Of a DNA stretch of 64,000 nt, positions 17,331 through 25,812 are shown piece after piece. The stretch lies in assembly GCA_036008685.1 (NCBI GenBank), contig DASYNF010000055.1, positions 8,014-72,013 on the forward strand. The letters are read 5' to 3'. The stretch is from Actinomadura_C sp036008685 (GTDB taxonomy: Bacteria > Actinomycetota > Actinomycetes > Streptosporangiales > Streptosporangiaceae). A model generated the notes under the pieces. It ran no database searches, was not told where the DNA came from, and saw nothing but the letters and a program-made list of their open reading frames with translations. The position numbers were made by a program, and so were the translations under genes. The first letter of the stretch is position 1, and every line of letters begins with the position of its first letter.

Positions 17331-17516
17331 GTCAATGGCTCCGCCGGAGGTGGCCTCGGCCAAGAAGACCCGGCCGGCCGGTGTCAGTGCCACATGGTGG
17401 GTGCTGCGGCTCAGCCAGCGAACACCCGGCTCCCACTCCACCCGCTGTAGCCGCTGACCCAACGCGGACCGGGCGATGTGCGCACGCGCCGCCGCCCTGA
17501 CCGCTATGGCCGGTCG
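17331..17516 (-). pseudogene. LysR-type regulator, helix-turn-helix remnant
   Basis: On the minus strand, about 55 codons read as a LysR DNA-binding domain: AHIARSALGQRLQRVEWE, then RSTHHVALTPAGRVFLAEA, corresponding to the recognition helix and wing. There is an in-frame stop at 17517-17519 just before it and the homology ends abruptly after FLAEA, so neither the first helix nor the effector domain is present. Conserved positions are eroded (W for L, R for F). It is best read as a decayed fragment. Confidence 0.6.
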
Positions 17517-17559
17517 TCACCCTTCAGCCGGCCTGTCGGCCTGCCCTTTCCCGATCGCC

Positions 17560-17856
17560 CTACAGCGGTCCGGTCACCCAGCGCCAGCCCCGATCATCAC
17601 AGTGCGCGCGGATCAGCTGAGCGCCGCTGGCGTCGGCCGACTCGGCAACGGCTCGGATCAGCTGACGGTGGAAGTCGTCCGGGATGGGTGTCTCAGCCGA
17701 GCCGGCCGCCAGCGGAACGTCGTGCTGACCCACACCGGGGAGGTGAGCGGTCACGTGTCCGTTCTCATCCATGGTGACCGCCACGATCGCCTCAGCACGG
17801 ATCAAGGCGCGTTCGTCTCGACCGGCCACCCATACCTGAGATTGGGACTCCGACAC
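17560..17856 (-). CDS. Hypothetical protein, 98 residues
   Basis: A short acidic protein with protein-like composition: VWVAGRDERALIRAEAIVAV, a DENGHVTAHLPG turn, then a helix PDDFHRQLIRAVAES and an end DDRGWRWVTGPL. The start is GTG 17856 with AGGAGG five bases upstream; the longer open frame to 18105 has poor composition. No domain is recognised. The alternating strand-helix-strand pattern with an acidic turn suggests a compact alpha/beta fold. No operon partner. Confidence 0.6.
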   Translation of the reverse strand: MSESQSQVWVAGRDERALIRAEAIVAVTMDENGHVTAHLPGVGQHDVPLAAGSAETPIPDDFHRQLIRAVAESADASGAQLIRAHCDDRGWRWVTGPL

Positions 17857-18157
17857 GCGCGCCTCCTGTAAAGGAACTACAAGCTTCTGATCTTCTCCAG
17901 AGTGACACGCCCGCACCTTCGTGTGTTCGTCCTGAGTGATCGACTTTGCTGGACGCGCGTGGTTCCACTCTTTGCCGATCAGGCTCGACTCGCAGGATCG
18001 GCTCACCTGCACAGGTGGTGCCGACGGCAGCGGTCGTCGTGGTGCCGTTCGCCGGTCACTCTCTTCGTGACCAGCACCAAGGATCCTGTTCACGCGCTCG
18101 TACACGGGTACGGCATCTCAGCGCAACCCATGCGTAACGGGATGAAGGGTGTTTCTA
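17857..18157. other. Non-coding stretch upstream of the 98-residue gene
   Basis: About 300 bases with mixed stops and no gene. It should contain the divergent promoters for the 98-residue minus-strand gene and the small plus-strand membrane protein. Nothing else stands out. Confidence 0.35.
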
Positions 18158-18349
18158 GTGGCAGCGATGGCGATCTTGATGCCGGTCGCGGTGTTTCCGC
18201 TCCTCATGGCCTTGGAACGGTTCGAGACGGCGTTGCTGCACGGACACCAGGATCGGCCTGGCAGCCTCCACTCGGAGCTCCGCCACAATCAACGAGCGGG
18301 AGCCACGACGGCCGTGTCGGATACCGACGCGTCATGCCGAGGCCTATGA
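18158..18349 (+). CDS. Small single-span membrane protein (putative)
   Basis: A 63-residue product starting with a hydrophobic helix AMAILMPVAVFPLLMAL followed by ERFETALL and a polar tail. GTG 18158 has GAAGGG eight bases upstream. The layout, one N-terminal span and a short charged tail, resembles many small actinobacterial membrane proteins, but no family is recognised and the tail composition is weak. The 131 bases after it, up to the protease gene, contain only that gene's promoter and its AGGAGG. Confidence 0.42.
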   Translation: MAAMAILMPVAVFPLLMALERFETALLHGHQDRPGSLHSELRHNQRAGATTAVSDTDASCRGL

Positions 18350-18480
18350 GCATCCAGCGGGCACCCATCCTGTGACCGGCGACGTCAGGGCGGAGACGAG
18401 TCAGCGCGATCGGGTCCTGGGGTTCTTGTTAGATTCGGTTCTCATGGGGGATCGATCCGTCCCAGGATGAGGAGGATCCC

Positions 18481-19353
18481 GTGGATTTCGAGGACGATGC
18501 CCGGCTGGATGCGTCCCAGGTCGAGGACGCCCGCGGCATGCCGTTCGGCGGCATGGCCATCGGGGGTGGCACGATCGGTCTGATCGCGCTGGTGGCCGCC
18601 GTGGTCTTCGGCGTCAACCCCGCGAACATCCTCGGCGGAGGCGGTAGTGGCGGTGGTGGTGGCACGCCGCCGGCGGGCAGCCTGTCGTCGAAGTGCCGTA
18701 CGGGCGCTGACGCCGACCAGTCGGAGGACTGCCGCATCGTCGGTGTGGTCAACAGTGTCCAGGCGTACTGGGAGAGGGAGTTCGCCGGCCGCGACCGGGC
18801 CTACCCGGTGGCGCGCACCCGGTTGTTCAGCGGTGTGACGTCCACGGCCTGTGGTGACGCCTCGTCGGCGGTCGGCCCGTTCTACTGTCCCGGTGACAAG
18901 CGGGTCTATCTCGATCTGGGGTTCTTCCAGGAGTTGCACGACAGGTTCGGCGCCAAGGGCGGGCCGTTCGCGCAGGCCTACGTCATCGCGCACGAGTACG
19001 GCCATCACGTCCAGGACGTGCTGGGCACCATGCGCCAGGTGGGCGGTGACCGGCAGGGGGCCTCCAGCGCCTCGGTACGGCTGGAGCTGCAGGCCGACTG
19101 CTATGCCGGGGCGTGGGCCGAGCACGCCGAGCGGACCGGTTTCTTCAGCACGCCGTTCACCGACCGCGACATCGCCGAAGCCCTCGACGCGGCCAAGGCG
19201 GTCGGTGACGACCGCATCCAGGAACGCGCACAGGGCAGGGCCGACCCGGACAGCTTCACCCACGGCACCTCGCAGCAGCGCCAGCGCTGGTTCTCCACCG
19301 GCTACGACTCCGGCGAGCCTTCCCGCTGCGACACCTTCTCCGGAGGCATCTGA
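18481..19353 (+). CDS. Neutral zinc metallopeptidase (YpfJ family)
   Basis: A 290-residue membrane-anchored protease. After a short cytoplasmic start there is one transmembrane helix (IGLIALVAAVVFGV, residues 36-49) and a Gly-rich linker, then the peptidase domain. The zinc site is HEYGHH with the downstream ligand in RLELQADCYAG. Four further Cys may form two disulfides outside the membrane. The GTG start has AGGAGG five bases upstream. The family is widespread and poorly characterised; substrates are unknown. The domain should face the outside. Confidence 0.88.
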   Translation: MDFEDDARLDASQVEDARGMPFGGMAIGGGTIGLIALVAAVVFGVNPANILGGGGSGGGGGTPPAGSLSSKCRTGADADQSEDCRIVGVVNSVQAYWEREFAGRDRAYPVARTRLFSGVTSTACGDASSAVGPFYCPGDKRVYLDLGFFQELHDRFGAKGGPFAQAYVIAHEYGHHVQDVLGTMRQVGGDRQGASSASVRLELQADCYAGAWAEHAERTGFFSTPFTDRDIAEALDAAKAVGDDRIQERAQGRADPDSFTHGTSQQRQRWFSTGYDSGEPSRCDTFSGGI

Positions 19354-19514
19354 CCTCGGCCCCGGGCGGCTATGGTGCCGGCTCCGGCCGGCGAGTGATC
19401 GCTCCGGCGGAGCAGGCGGCGCCGGCGAGCCCCGAGAGCATGGGTAGCGCCATCGCTTCGGTGAACACGGTGGTCCAGCGGCTGCCGCGGATCCCGCCAG
19501 GACATGAGATCCCG

Positions 19515-20495
19515 TCAGGACATGAGTAGGTGTCGTCTACGGAGGCCGGCCACGGCCAGGGCGGCGAGAGCCGCGGCGGTCGCCAGGCGGCGTACGGCGG
19601 TGCGTCGTCTGCCGTGCCAACCGCCGTCTACGGATCCGGTGTCCGGGGCGGGGGTGTACAGGTTTCCGGGCGATGGCGGGGCCTGCTCCTTGCGGGACAG
19701 GTGGGCGCGATCCACGTAGCCGGCCATCAGCCGTTCGACCATGCGAGGGCTCACCTTGGCCTGCAGGCGCAGGACGCGACCGGCCGGGCCGACGATGACC
19801 TCGGCACACGGGGCCCGTGCCAGGCGGACGATCGCGCGGGCGACGCGCTCGGGAGGGTAGACCGGCGGCATCGCGCGCACCCGGCGGCCGGTGTAGTTGG
19901 CGGCGTGCTGGAAGAGCCGGGTGTCGATGGTGGCGGGCAGCACCGTGCAGACTTCGACCTTCCGGTCACCCGCCAGCAGTAGTTCTTGACGAAGGCCGGC
20001 GCTCAGCGCGGAGACGGCCGACTTCGACATCGTGTACGCGATGGCGTACGGCTCCGGGGCGAAGGAGACGACCGAGGAGATGTTCACCAGCACCCCGCGG
20101 CCCTTGGCGCGCAGATAGGGGAGGGCCGCCCGCGCTCCGTGGACGTAGCCCATGACGTTGACGTCGAGCACCCGGCGGAAGTCCTCCAGCGGCACCTCCT
20201 GGAAGGGGCCGAAGAGCGTGACGGCCGCCGCGTTCACCCAGATGTCGATACGGCCGAAGCGACCGACCGCCTGACGGGCCAGCTCCTCCACCGCGGCGCA
20301 GTCGGCCACATCCGTGGGCACGGCGAGTGCCCGGCCGCCGCGCGACTCGCACTCCCGCGCGGCGTGCTCGAGTGCGTCTTTCCGCCGGGCCGCCAGCACC
20401 ACGGAAGCGCCTTTCCCGGCGAAGGCGAGGGCGGTGGCGCGGCCGATGCCGCTGGAGGCCCCGGTGATGACCACGACCGCGTTCTTGACTCGCAT
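19515..20495 (-). CDS. SDR-family oxidoreductase with C-terminal membrane tail
   Basis: A 326-residue short-chain dehydrogenase. ITGASSGIG is the NAD(P) loop, DVADCAAV the adenine-binding Asp, and YTMSK (Tyr-x3-Lys) the catalytic pair. The NNAG position reads NAAA, slightly degenerate. The last 40 residues are a Pro-rich linker and a hydrophobic helix LATAAALAALAVAGL, so the enzyme is probably anchored at the membrane. Just past its stop two copies of CAGGACATGAG lie 18 bases apart (about 19498-19526). Substrate unknown. Confidence 0.8.
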   Translation of the reverse strand: MRVKNAVVVITGASSGIGRATALAFAGKGASVVLAARRKDALEHAARECESRGGRALAVPTDVADCAAVEELARQAVGRFGRIDIWVNAAAVTLFGPFQEVPLEDFRRVLDVNVMGYVHGARAALPYLRAKGRGVLVNISSVVSFAPEPYAIAYTMSKSAVSALSAGLRQELLLAGDRKVEVCTVLPATIDTRLFQHAANYTGRRVRAMPPVYPPERVARAIVRLARAPCAEVIVGPAGRVLRLQAKVSPRMVERLMAGYVDRAHLSRKEQAPPSPGNLYTPAPDTGSVDGGWHGRRRTAVRRLATAAALAALAVAGLRRRHLLMS

Positions 20496-20851
20496 GGGAT
20501 CCCCTCCCCTTTGGCGCCAGGGCTGGGCGGCGAGGCCGCTCTCGTCAGGGCCGGTTCGGTCAGAACCAGCGTACGGTCGCGGTGTTCACCACGCCAAGCT
20601 GGTGCAGGAGGCGGGCAAGGAGACCTCGGTCGCGGTCGTGGGCGGCGGGTCGGTCTCGTCCCGGCGGTCGGCCGGCGGTCCGGAGTCGTCATCACGGCGT
20701 CTTGTCATGCCTGGATATGTGACCTCAGGCCGGCCGCCCAACCCACCCGCATGTGTTCGAACGGCCGGGCGTCATCACCTCTGTTTGCCCCGAGGAGGCG
20801 CGGGTAGGGAGGGCGGCGTCCCCGAACGTGATCGCTCAGTGGAGGAGCCGA
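20496..20851. other. Intergenic region between divergent SDR and SRPBCC genes
   Basis: About 355 bases with no supported gene. One plus-strand frame reads AKLVQEAGKETSVAVVGGGS near 20600, which looks locally protein-like, but it has no start and soon degenerates. The region should hold both divergent promoters. GGAGGAG at 20841 serves the next gene. Confidence 0.35.
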
Positions 20852-21313
20852 ATGAGCAACGTGACCGAGAGTGTGGAGGTCAACGTCCCGGTCCGCACCG
20901 TCTACAACCAGTGGACTCAGTTCACGGAGTTTCCGCGGTTCATGGAGGGCGTCGAGGAGATCGTTCAGGTCAGCGACACGCTGACGCACTGGCGGGTGAA
21001 GGTCGCCGGTGTGATGCGGGAGTTCGACGCGCAGATCACCGAGCAGATCCCCGACGAGCGTGTCGCCTGGCAGTCCATCGACGGCCCCGGGCACGGCGGA
21101 GTGGTGACCTTCCATCGCCTTGGCGAGGACACCACGCGTGTGACCGTCCAGCTGGCGATCGACCCGGAAGGCTTCGCCGAGAATGTCGCCGACAAGGCAG
21201 GACTGATCCAGCACCGCGCCAAGGGCGACCTCAAGCGGTTCAAGGAGTACATCGAAAGCCGTGGCACGGAGACCGGCGCCTGGCGTGGTGAGGTGAATCC
21301 ACCGCGGCCGTAG
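20852..21313 (+). CDS. SRPBCC (polyketide cyclase/START-like) protein
   Basis: A 153-residue helix-grip fold protein. The start SVEVNVPVRTVYNQWTQF and FPRFMEGVEEIVQV are the typical first strand and helix of the cyclase/dehydrase group, and IPDERVAWQSIDG and HRLGEDTTRVTVQL are the central strands. Such proteins bind small hydrophobic ligands in a cavity; no catalytic residue can be assigned. ATG 20852 follows GGAGGAG. The gene is monocistronic and ends in a strong hairpin. Confidence 0.8.
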   Translation: MSNVTESVEVNVPVRTVYNQWTQFTEFPRFMEGVEEIVQVSDTLTHWRVKVAGVMREFDAQITEQIPDERVAWQSIDGPGHGGVVTFHRLGEDTTRVTVQLAIDPEGFAENVADKAGLIQHRAKGDLKRFKEYIESRGTETGAWRGEVNPPRP

Positions 21314-21321
21314 ACCGTGGC

Positions 21322-21361
21322 GAACGGACGAGGGGCTCCCGTGGGAGCCCCTCGTCCGTTC
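21322..21361 (+). terminator. Strong hairpin after the SRPBCC gene
   Basis: A 19-bp perfect stem (21322-21340 with 21343-21361) and a GT centre, starting 9 bases after the stop. No U-tract follows, as is usual in this kind of genome. Confidence 0.75.
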
Positions 21362-21458
21362 TACCGCTGCCGAGGGACCGAAGCGGGCGGCCCGGAACCG
21401 GCCGTGATCACCTCACGTCGACCCCGGCCCGCCTGGACCGGTGATCCGAATATCCCTG

Positions 21459-21968
21459 TCAGCTCTCCGCCGCTCGCTGTAGCCGGGCATAGACGAGCTG
21501 GAGCCAGTCCGCGCCGGCCACGGCGGTCATCGTCGCACCGGCGAGGCGCGTCGCACGGGGCGCGAAGGTCATGCCGGCGGCATAGGCCGACCCGACCCAC
21601 TGGGCCAGGCAGAACGGGCAGGAGAGCAGCTCTCCGATCGCGTGACGGGCCCCCTCGCCCCGCGCCTCCTCATCCACCTCAGAAGGCCCGGACACGCCTT
21701 GATATCGGGTGAACGGCGCCCGTAGCGGACTCGTCACCGTGTCCTTGGCCAGAGTTCTGGCCACCTTGTGGGTCGTCACGGTCATCAGGGCGACGTCCCA
21801 CAGGCCGGGGTTCGGAGGCCGCCGTCCGGTCAGCCGCGCGATCACCACCGCGGCGCCGACGGCCAGGCCGTAGACCCCCAGCGTGACGCCGTACGAGCCC
21901 AGCGGGCGGTCCTCGTCCTGGCTGTACTCGCGTTTCTCATCACGTGCGGCATCGCTGATCGAATCCAT
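21459..21968 (-). CDS. DUF1360 membrane protein
   Basis: A 169-residue protein of the DUF1360 family. It begins with a polar segment, then a membrane helix GVYGLAVGAAVVIARL, the motif MTVTTHKVARTLAKDTVTSP, ARHAIGELLSCPFCLAQW with its CPFC pair, and a final helix. The CPFCLAQWVG stretch is the signature of the family, found in phage- and spore-related bacterial proteins of unknown role. ATG 21968 is preferred over GTG 21980 on ribosome-binding-site spacing. A stress-type promoter may lie upstream. Confidence 0.75.
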   Translation of the reverse strand: MDSISDAARDEKREYSQDEDRPLGSYGVTLGVYGLAVGAAVVIARLTGRRPPNPGLWDVALMTVTTHKVARTLAKDTVTSPLRAPFTRYQGVSGPSEVDEEARGEGARHAIGELLSCPFCLAQWVGSAYAAGMTFAPRATRLAGATMTAVAGADWLQLVYARLQRAAES

Positions 21969-22010
21969 GGGTCGCTCCACTCCCTCCCGGGTTGAGGTCC
22001 CATCTAGACG

Positions 22011-22033
22011 GTGTTACCCCTCTAAGGTCTCTT
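22011..22033 (-). promoter_or_regulatory. Possible sigma-B-like promoter for the DUF1360 gene
   Basis: On the minus strand GCAT, 14 bases, then GGGTAA matches the GNNT-N14-16-GGGTA pattern of Streptomyces sigma-B-type stress promoters. It lies about 45 bases before the start codon. This is a short motif and could be chance. Confidence 0.3.
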
Positions 22034-22158
22034 ATGCTTACCGGCTGAGCCCGGCGCCGTGCTCAGCGAGCGCCTTGGCGTGGCCGGGTGCCGGACATCG
22101 GCCGATCAAGACGGTGAAACGGTGAAGAAGCTCACCCGCGGCGTGGGCGGCCGAAACG

Positions 22159-23619
22159 CTACCTCCGTCCCGCCAGACCGGCTTGCGCCTCGGCGCGGGC
22201 TGGGGACGTCGCGACGGCCTCCTGCCGGTCAGCCCGGCCCGATGACTCATCGAACCCGAAGGCCGCCTGGTTCACCTCGAGCAGCGGCACGCGCAGGACG
22301 AATCGGGCCCCCAGCGGTGAGTCTTCGACCGTCAGCGATCCCATGTGGGCGTGGGCTATGTCGGCGGAGATCGCGAGACCGAGCCCGCTGCCGTTGGGGT
22401 CCCGGCGGTGTCCGTCCGCCAGGCGGGTGAAACGTTCGAAGACGCGTTCCCGATCCTGTGGCGCGATGCCGTCGCCGTCATCGGTGACGCTCACCACGGC
22501 CAGGCCGTCCACACGTTCGGCGGTGACCTCCACGCGGGTGTGCGCGTGCCGTTGTGCGTTGTCCAGGAGATTGTCCAGCAATCGGGTCAACTGCATCCGA
22601 TGGCCGTGGACGCGCAGCTCCGCGGTGGGATGGGCGAGCACCGGCACGCCGTGGGTACGGGCCGCCGCCTCCCGTGTCACCAGCTCACCCAGATCGATCG
22701 GCTCGGGCGGTGCCGGGTCGGCGCGGAGACGGGCGAGCAGCAACAGGTCATTGACGATCGCGTTGATGCGGTCGGTGGCCGACAGTGCCGCCCGGAGGAC
22801 ATCCTGCTGGTCGACAGCGCCGGGATAGAGCAGGGCCTCCTCCAGTTGTACGCGCAGGGAGGCGATCGGCGTTCTGAGTTCGTGGGAGGCGTCGGAGGCG
22901 AACTGCCGTTGCCGCTGCAGGGCGCTCTCCAGCCGATCCAGGGCCTTGTTAGCGGTGTCGGCGAGCAACGCGATCTCGATCTGGCCGGAGGGCTGGGGGA
23001 GCCGGACGCTGAGGTCGTTCCCCGACAGCTTGGCTATCTGAGTGCGGATGGCCTCCACCGGGCGTAGAGACCGGCCGACCAGGCCCCAGGTCGCTCCGGC
23101 CGCCAGAGCGGTCAGCGCGAGGACTCCGACGGCGATGAAGAGCTCGAGCGCATGCGTCCTGAGAATCGCGGGTGCCTCCACGCCCGCGTAGGCGAAGTGT
23201 GGATCGCCGCTCCCGGGCCTGTCGTACAGAGAGAATCGGATGGCCGTGACGATGGCGCACCTGCCCTCTGACCGGCAGAGGGTCACATTCTCGATCCGGT
23301 CGTTCACCGCGGGCCTGACGGTGCTCAACGGCGCGTCCGAGGCGGCCTTGCTCGAGTCCACGACCCGGCCGTGGGAGTCCACCAGCTCGAGCATCGTGAC
23401 CCGGGCGGGGGTGGAGACCGTGTGAGGTACGCCGCCGGCCCGTGCCGCCGCGATCCACTGGAGGGCGGACCGTTGCGTGTCACCGAGGATGGCGTCCCGG
23501 GCGCTGTTGCGGATCCCGAGGTCGAGGCCGAGGCCGATGATGGTCAAGACGATGAGTGACAGCGCCGTCGCGATGAGTGTGTAACGCGCCTGAATCGAGC
23601 GTGGGCGTAGAGCGAGCAT
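22159..23619 (-). CDS. Orphan sensor histidine kinase
   Basis: A 486-residue kinase. The first helix (LIATALSLIVLTIIGLGL), an extracytoplasmic sensor of about 110 residues with one Cys pair, and a second helix (ALELFIAVGVLALTAL) are followed by HAMP and the DHp motif FASDASHELRTPIASL with the phospho-His. The ATPase domain has LLDNLLDNAQRHA, VTDDGDGIA and GSGLGLAI. Start ATG 23619 is chosen over 23667 because the first helix follows at once. No response regulator gene adjoins it, so the partner must be elsewhere. Confidence 0.85.
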   Translation of the reverse strand: MLALRPRSIQARYTLIATALSLIVLTIIGLGLDLGIRNSARDAILGDTQRSALQWIAAARAGGVPHTVSTPARVTMLELVDSHGRVVDSSKAASDAPLSTVRPAVNDRIENVTLCRSEGRCAIVTAIRFSLYDRPGSGDPHFAYAGVEAPAILRTHALELFIAVGVLALTALAAGATWGLVGRSLRPVEAIRTQIAKLSGNDLSVRLPQPSGQIEIALLADTANKALDRLESALQRQRQFASDASHELRTPIASLRVQLEEALLYPGAVDQQDVLRAALSATDRINAIVNDLLLLARLRADPAPPEPIDLGELVTREAAARTHGVPVLAHPTAELRVHGHRMQLTRLLDNLLDNAQRHAHTRVEVTAERVDGLAVVSVTDDGDGIAPQDRERVFERFTRLADGHRRDPNGSGLGLAISADIAHAHMGSLTVEDSPLGARFVLRVPLLEVNQAAFGFDESSGRADRQEAVATSPARAEAQAGLAGRR

Positions 23620-24032
23620 GGACCCCTGTTCCTTGGTTCGTCTCGCCGCGGCTTCGTCTGAGCGCAACGCTGAGCGGTATAGGTATTTATGATATGTTTT
23701 GCCCCGCTTTTTGCCATATAGTCCCTAGTTCCGGCGCAGACTTTAACGAGACTTGACCATTGCATTACCAATCTTGGGGAGAAAGCGGTCCCGGCTGAGT
23801 CGATCGGCTTCATCGGAGCCAGGCCCGACCCCGGCCGGCCGGCCTTCCTTCACCTCCCTGACGCACGGTGACCTGGCCATGTCGCGATGGAGGCGCTGAC
23901 GCATGATCCGGTCCGTGGAGGGGACGTTCAGGCCTGGAGCGACCCGAGCTCGAACGTCCCATGGCCTCATGCGGGCCATCTGGTTTCGTCCCTGGAGGGG
24001 CTCGCCGGTTCCCGGCTGAGGTGGTGTCGTAG
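23620..24032. other. Intergenic region with an AT-rich island
   Basis: About 410 bases with no gene. Bases 23675-23735 are strikingly AT-rich for this window, with GTATTTATGATATG and GCCATATAG, and probably hold the kinase promoter. The remainder leads into the helicase gene. Confidence 0.4.
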
Positions 24033-25676
24033 ATGGCGCGGGAGGAGGACATCCGGCGCATCGCCAAGGACGTGTTCGGCTTCGCCGAGCTGCGGCCGGG
24101 ACAGCGGGAGGCCCTCTCCGCGCTGGTCGGCGGCCGCGGCTGCCTGGTGGTGATGCCGAGCGGCGCGGGCAAGTCGGCGATCTACCAGATCGCGGCCGTC
24201 GCGCTGGGCGGCCCGGCGGTCGTCGTGTCCCCGCTGCTGTCCCTGCAGCGCGATCAGGCGGTGCGGCTGCGCGAGCACGGCCTCGCCGCGATCAACGTGA
24301 ACTCGAGCGTCGGTGCCGGGAGCCGAGCCAAGGCCTACGACCTGCTTCGCGGCGGTGGGCTCGGCTTCGTCTTCCTGGCCCCGGAGCAGCTGCCCCGCGA
24401 CGACGTGCGGGCGGTGCTGGCCGAGGCGCCGCCGGCGCTGCTGGCCGTGGACGAGGCCCATTGCATCTCCGAATGGGGACACGACTTCCGTCCCGATTAC
24501 CTGCGTCTCGGGGGTGTCATCGAGGCGCTGCGGCCAGGGCCGGTGGTGGTGGCGCTCACCGCGACCGCCGCTCCTCCGGTCCGGGAGGAGATCGTCGCGC
24601 GGCTGCGGATGCGCGACCCCGAGCATGTCATCCGCGGGTTCGACCGCCCGGAGATCCATCTGTCGGTCCCGGCCTTCCACGACGCGGACCGAAAGGAGGC
24701 CGCGGTGCTCGACACGGTGGGGAGGCTGACGGCCCCCGGCATCGTTTACGCGGCGACCCGCAGGGAGACCAAGGCGTACGCCGACCGGCTCGGCGTCCGG
24801 CCCTACCACGCCGGCATGCGCAAGGCCGACCGGGACGAAACCCACCGGGCCTTCATGCGCGGGGAGACGATCGTCGCCACCAGCGCCTTTGGAATGGGCG
24901 TCCACCAGCCCGGCGTGCGGTTCGTCGTGCACGCGTCCGTGCCGGGCTCCCTGGACGAGTACTACCAGGAGATCGGCCGGGCCGGGCGGGACGGGCGGCC
25001 GGCCGCCGCGGTCTGCTGCTATCGGCCGGAGGATCTGGGTCTGCGCCGGTTCTTCGCCGGCGGCCTGCCCGATGAGACGCTCCTGGAACGAGTGGCGGCG
25101 GCGGTCGATCGGCCCATCCCCCGGCGTGAGCTGGCCGGCCGGCTGGACATCTCCGAGCGGCGTCTCACCGCGCTGCTGGACCTGCTCGCGTCGGCCGGGG
25201 CCGTACGACTGCGCCGCCGTGTCGAGCCGGTCCCGGACGCGCCGCCGCCGGCCGAGGCCGCCGCCCGGGCCCGCGAGATCGCCGAGCACCATCGCTCGGT
25301 GGAGCGGTCCCGGGTGGAGATGATGCGCAGGTATGCCGAGCTGACCGACTGCCGCCGCCGGTTCCTGCTGCGCTACTTCGGCGAGGTCGCCGACGAGCCG
25401 TGCGGGCGATGCGACAACTGCGACGCGGGCCGGTCCACACCAGCCGACCCGGACCGGTCGATGTTCGCCCCGGGAGCCCGGGTGGAGCACCGGGTGTGGG
25501 ACAAAGGCACGGTGCTGGCCGATGAGGGCGAGCGTCTCATCGTGTTCTTCGACAAGGTGGGCTACAAAGAGCTGCTCACCGAGACCGTACTGACGGAGCG
25601 CCTGCTCGCTCCGGCGGCGGATCCGGCCGGAAGCGACGCCGGCCCGCCGCCGCGCGCGGACGGTGACCCCGGGTAG
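24033..25676 (+). CDS. RecQ-family ATP-dependent DNA helicase
   Basis: A 547-residue superfamily 2 helicase. ELRPGQREAL is motif 0, MPSGAGKSAIYQ is Walker A, VDEAHCISEWGHDFRPDY is the DEAH box with the RecQ aromatic loop, and EIGRAGRDGRP is motif VI. The zinc-binding region has Cys residues in CRRRFLLRYFGEVADEPCGRCDNC-like spacing. No HRDC domain is present. Instead the end, with VEHRVWDKGTVLADEGERL, resembles the small Tudor-like fold seen at the end of UvrD-type helicases (inference). It should unwind 3-prime tailed or branched DNA during repair. Confidence 0.9.
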   Translation: MAREEDIRRIAKDVFGFAELRPGQREALSALVGGRGCLVVMPSGAGKSAIYQIAAVALGGPAVVVSPLLSLQRDQAVRLREHGLAAINVNSSVGAGSRAKAYDLLRGGGLGFVFLAPEQLPRDDVRAVLAEAPPALLAVDEAHCISEWGHDFRPDYLRLGGVIEALRPGPVVVALTATAAPPVREEIVARLRMRDPEHVIRGFDRPEIHLSVPAFHDADRKEAAVLDTVGRLTAPGIVYAATRRETKAYADRLGVRPYHAGMRKADRDETHRAFMRGETIVATSAFGMGVHQPGVRFVVHASVPGSLDEYYQEIGRAGRDGRPAAAVCCYRPEDLGLRRFFAGGLPDETLLERVAAAVDRPIPRRELAGRLDISERRLTALLDLLASAGAVRLRRRVEPVPDAPPPAEAAARAREIAEHHRSVERSRVEMMRRYAELTDCRRRFLLRYFGEVADEPCGRCDNCDAGRSTPADPDRSMFAPGARVEHRVWDKGTVLADEGERLIVFFDKVGYKELLTETVLTERLLAPAADPAGSDAGPPPRADGDPG

Positions 25677-25759
25677 GAGAACGGTCCGCGGGGATCGGAG
25701 ATTCGCCGCTGAGGCCGACCCGGGCCACGCTGCCGTGGTAATTGGACAGATCGTCCTTG

Positions 25760-25800
25760 TTGACCTTAGCCTTACCTAAAGAAAGTTAGGGTCACCTAAC
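25760..25800 (+). promoter_or_regulatory. Tandem DtxR/IdeR-type iron boxes over the promoter of the iron transporter
   Basis: TGACCTTAGCCTTACCTAA at 25761-25779 matches 15 of 19 positions of the DtxR/IdeR consensus, and the 19 bases from 25781 match 14. They lie 20 bases apart and cover TTGACC (25760-25765), a likely -35, and the expected -10. Binding of an iron-loaded repressor would shut off the transporter when iron is plentiful. Confidence 0.75.
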
Positions 25801-25812
25801 CCGAGGAGTGAG

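Noticed and set aside
20560..20720. Plus-strand peptide AKLVQEAGKETSVAVVGGGS
   Set aside because: Isolated, with no start or continuation; chance similarity cannot be excluded.
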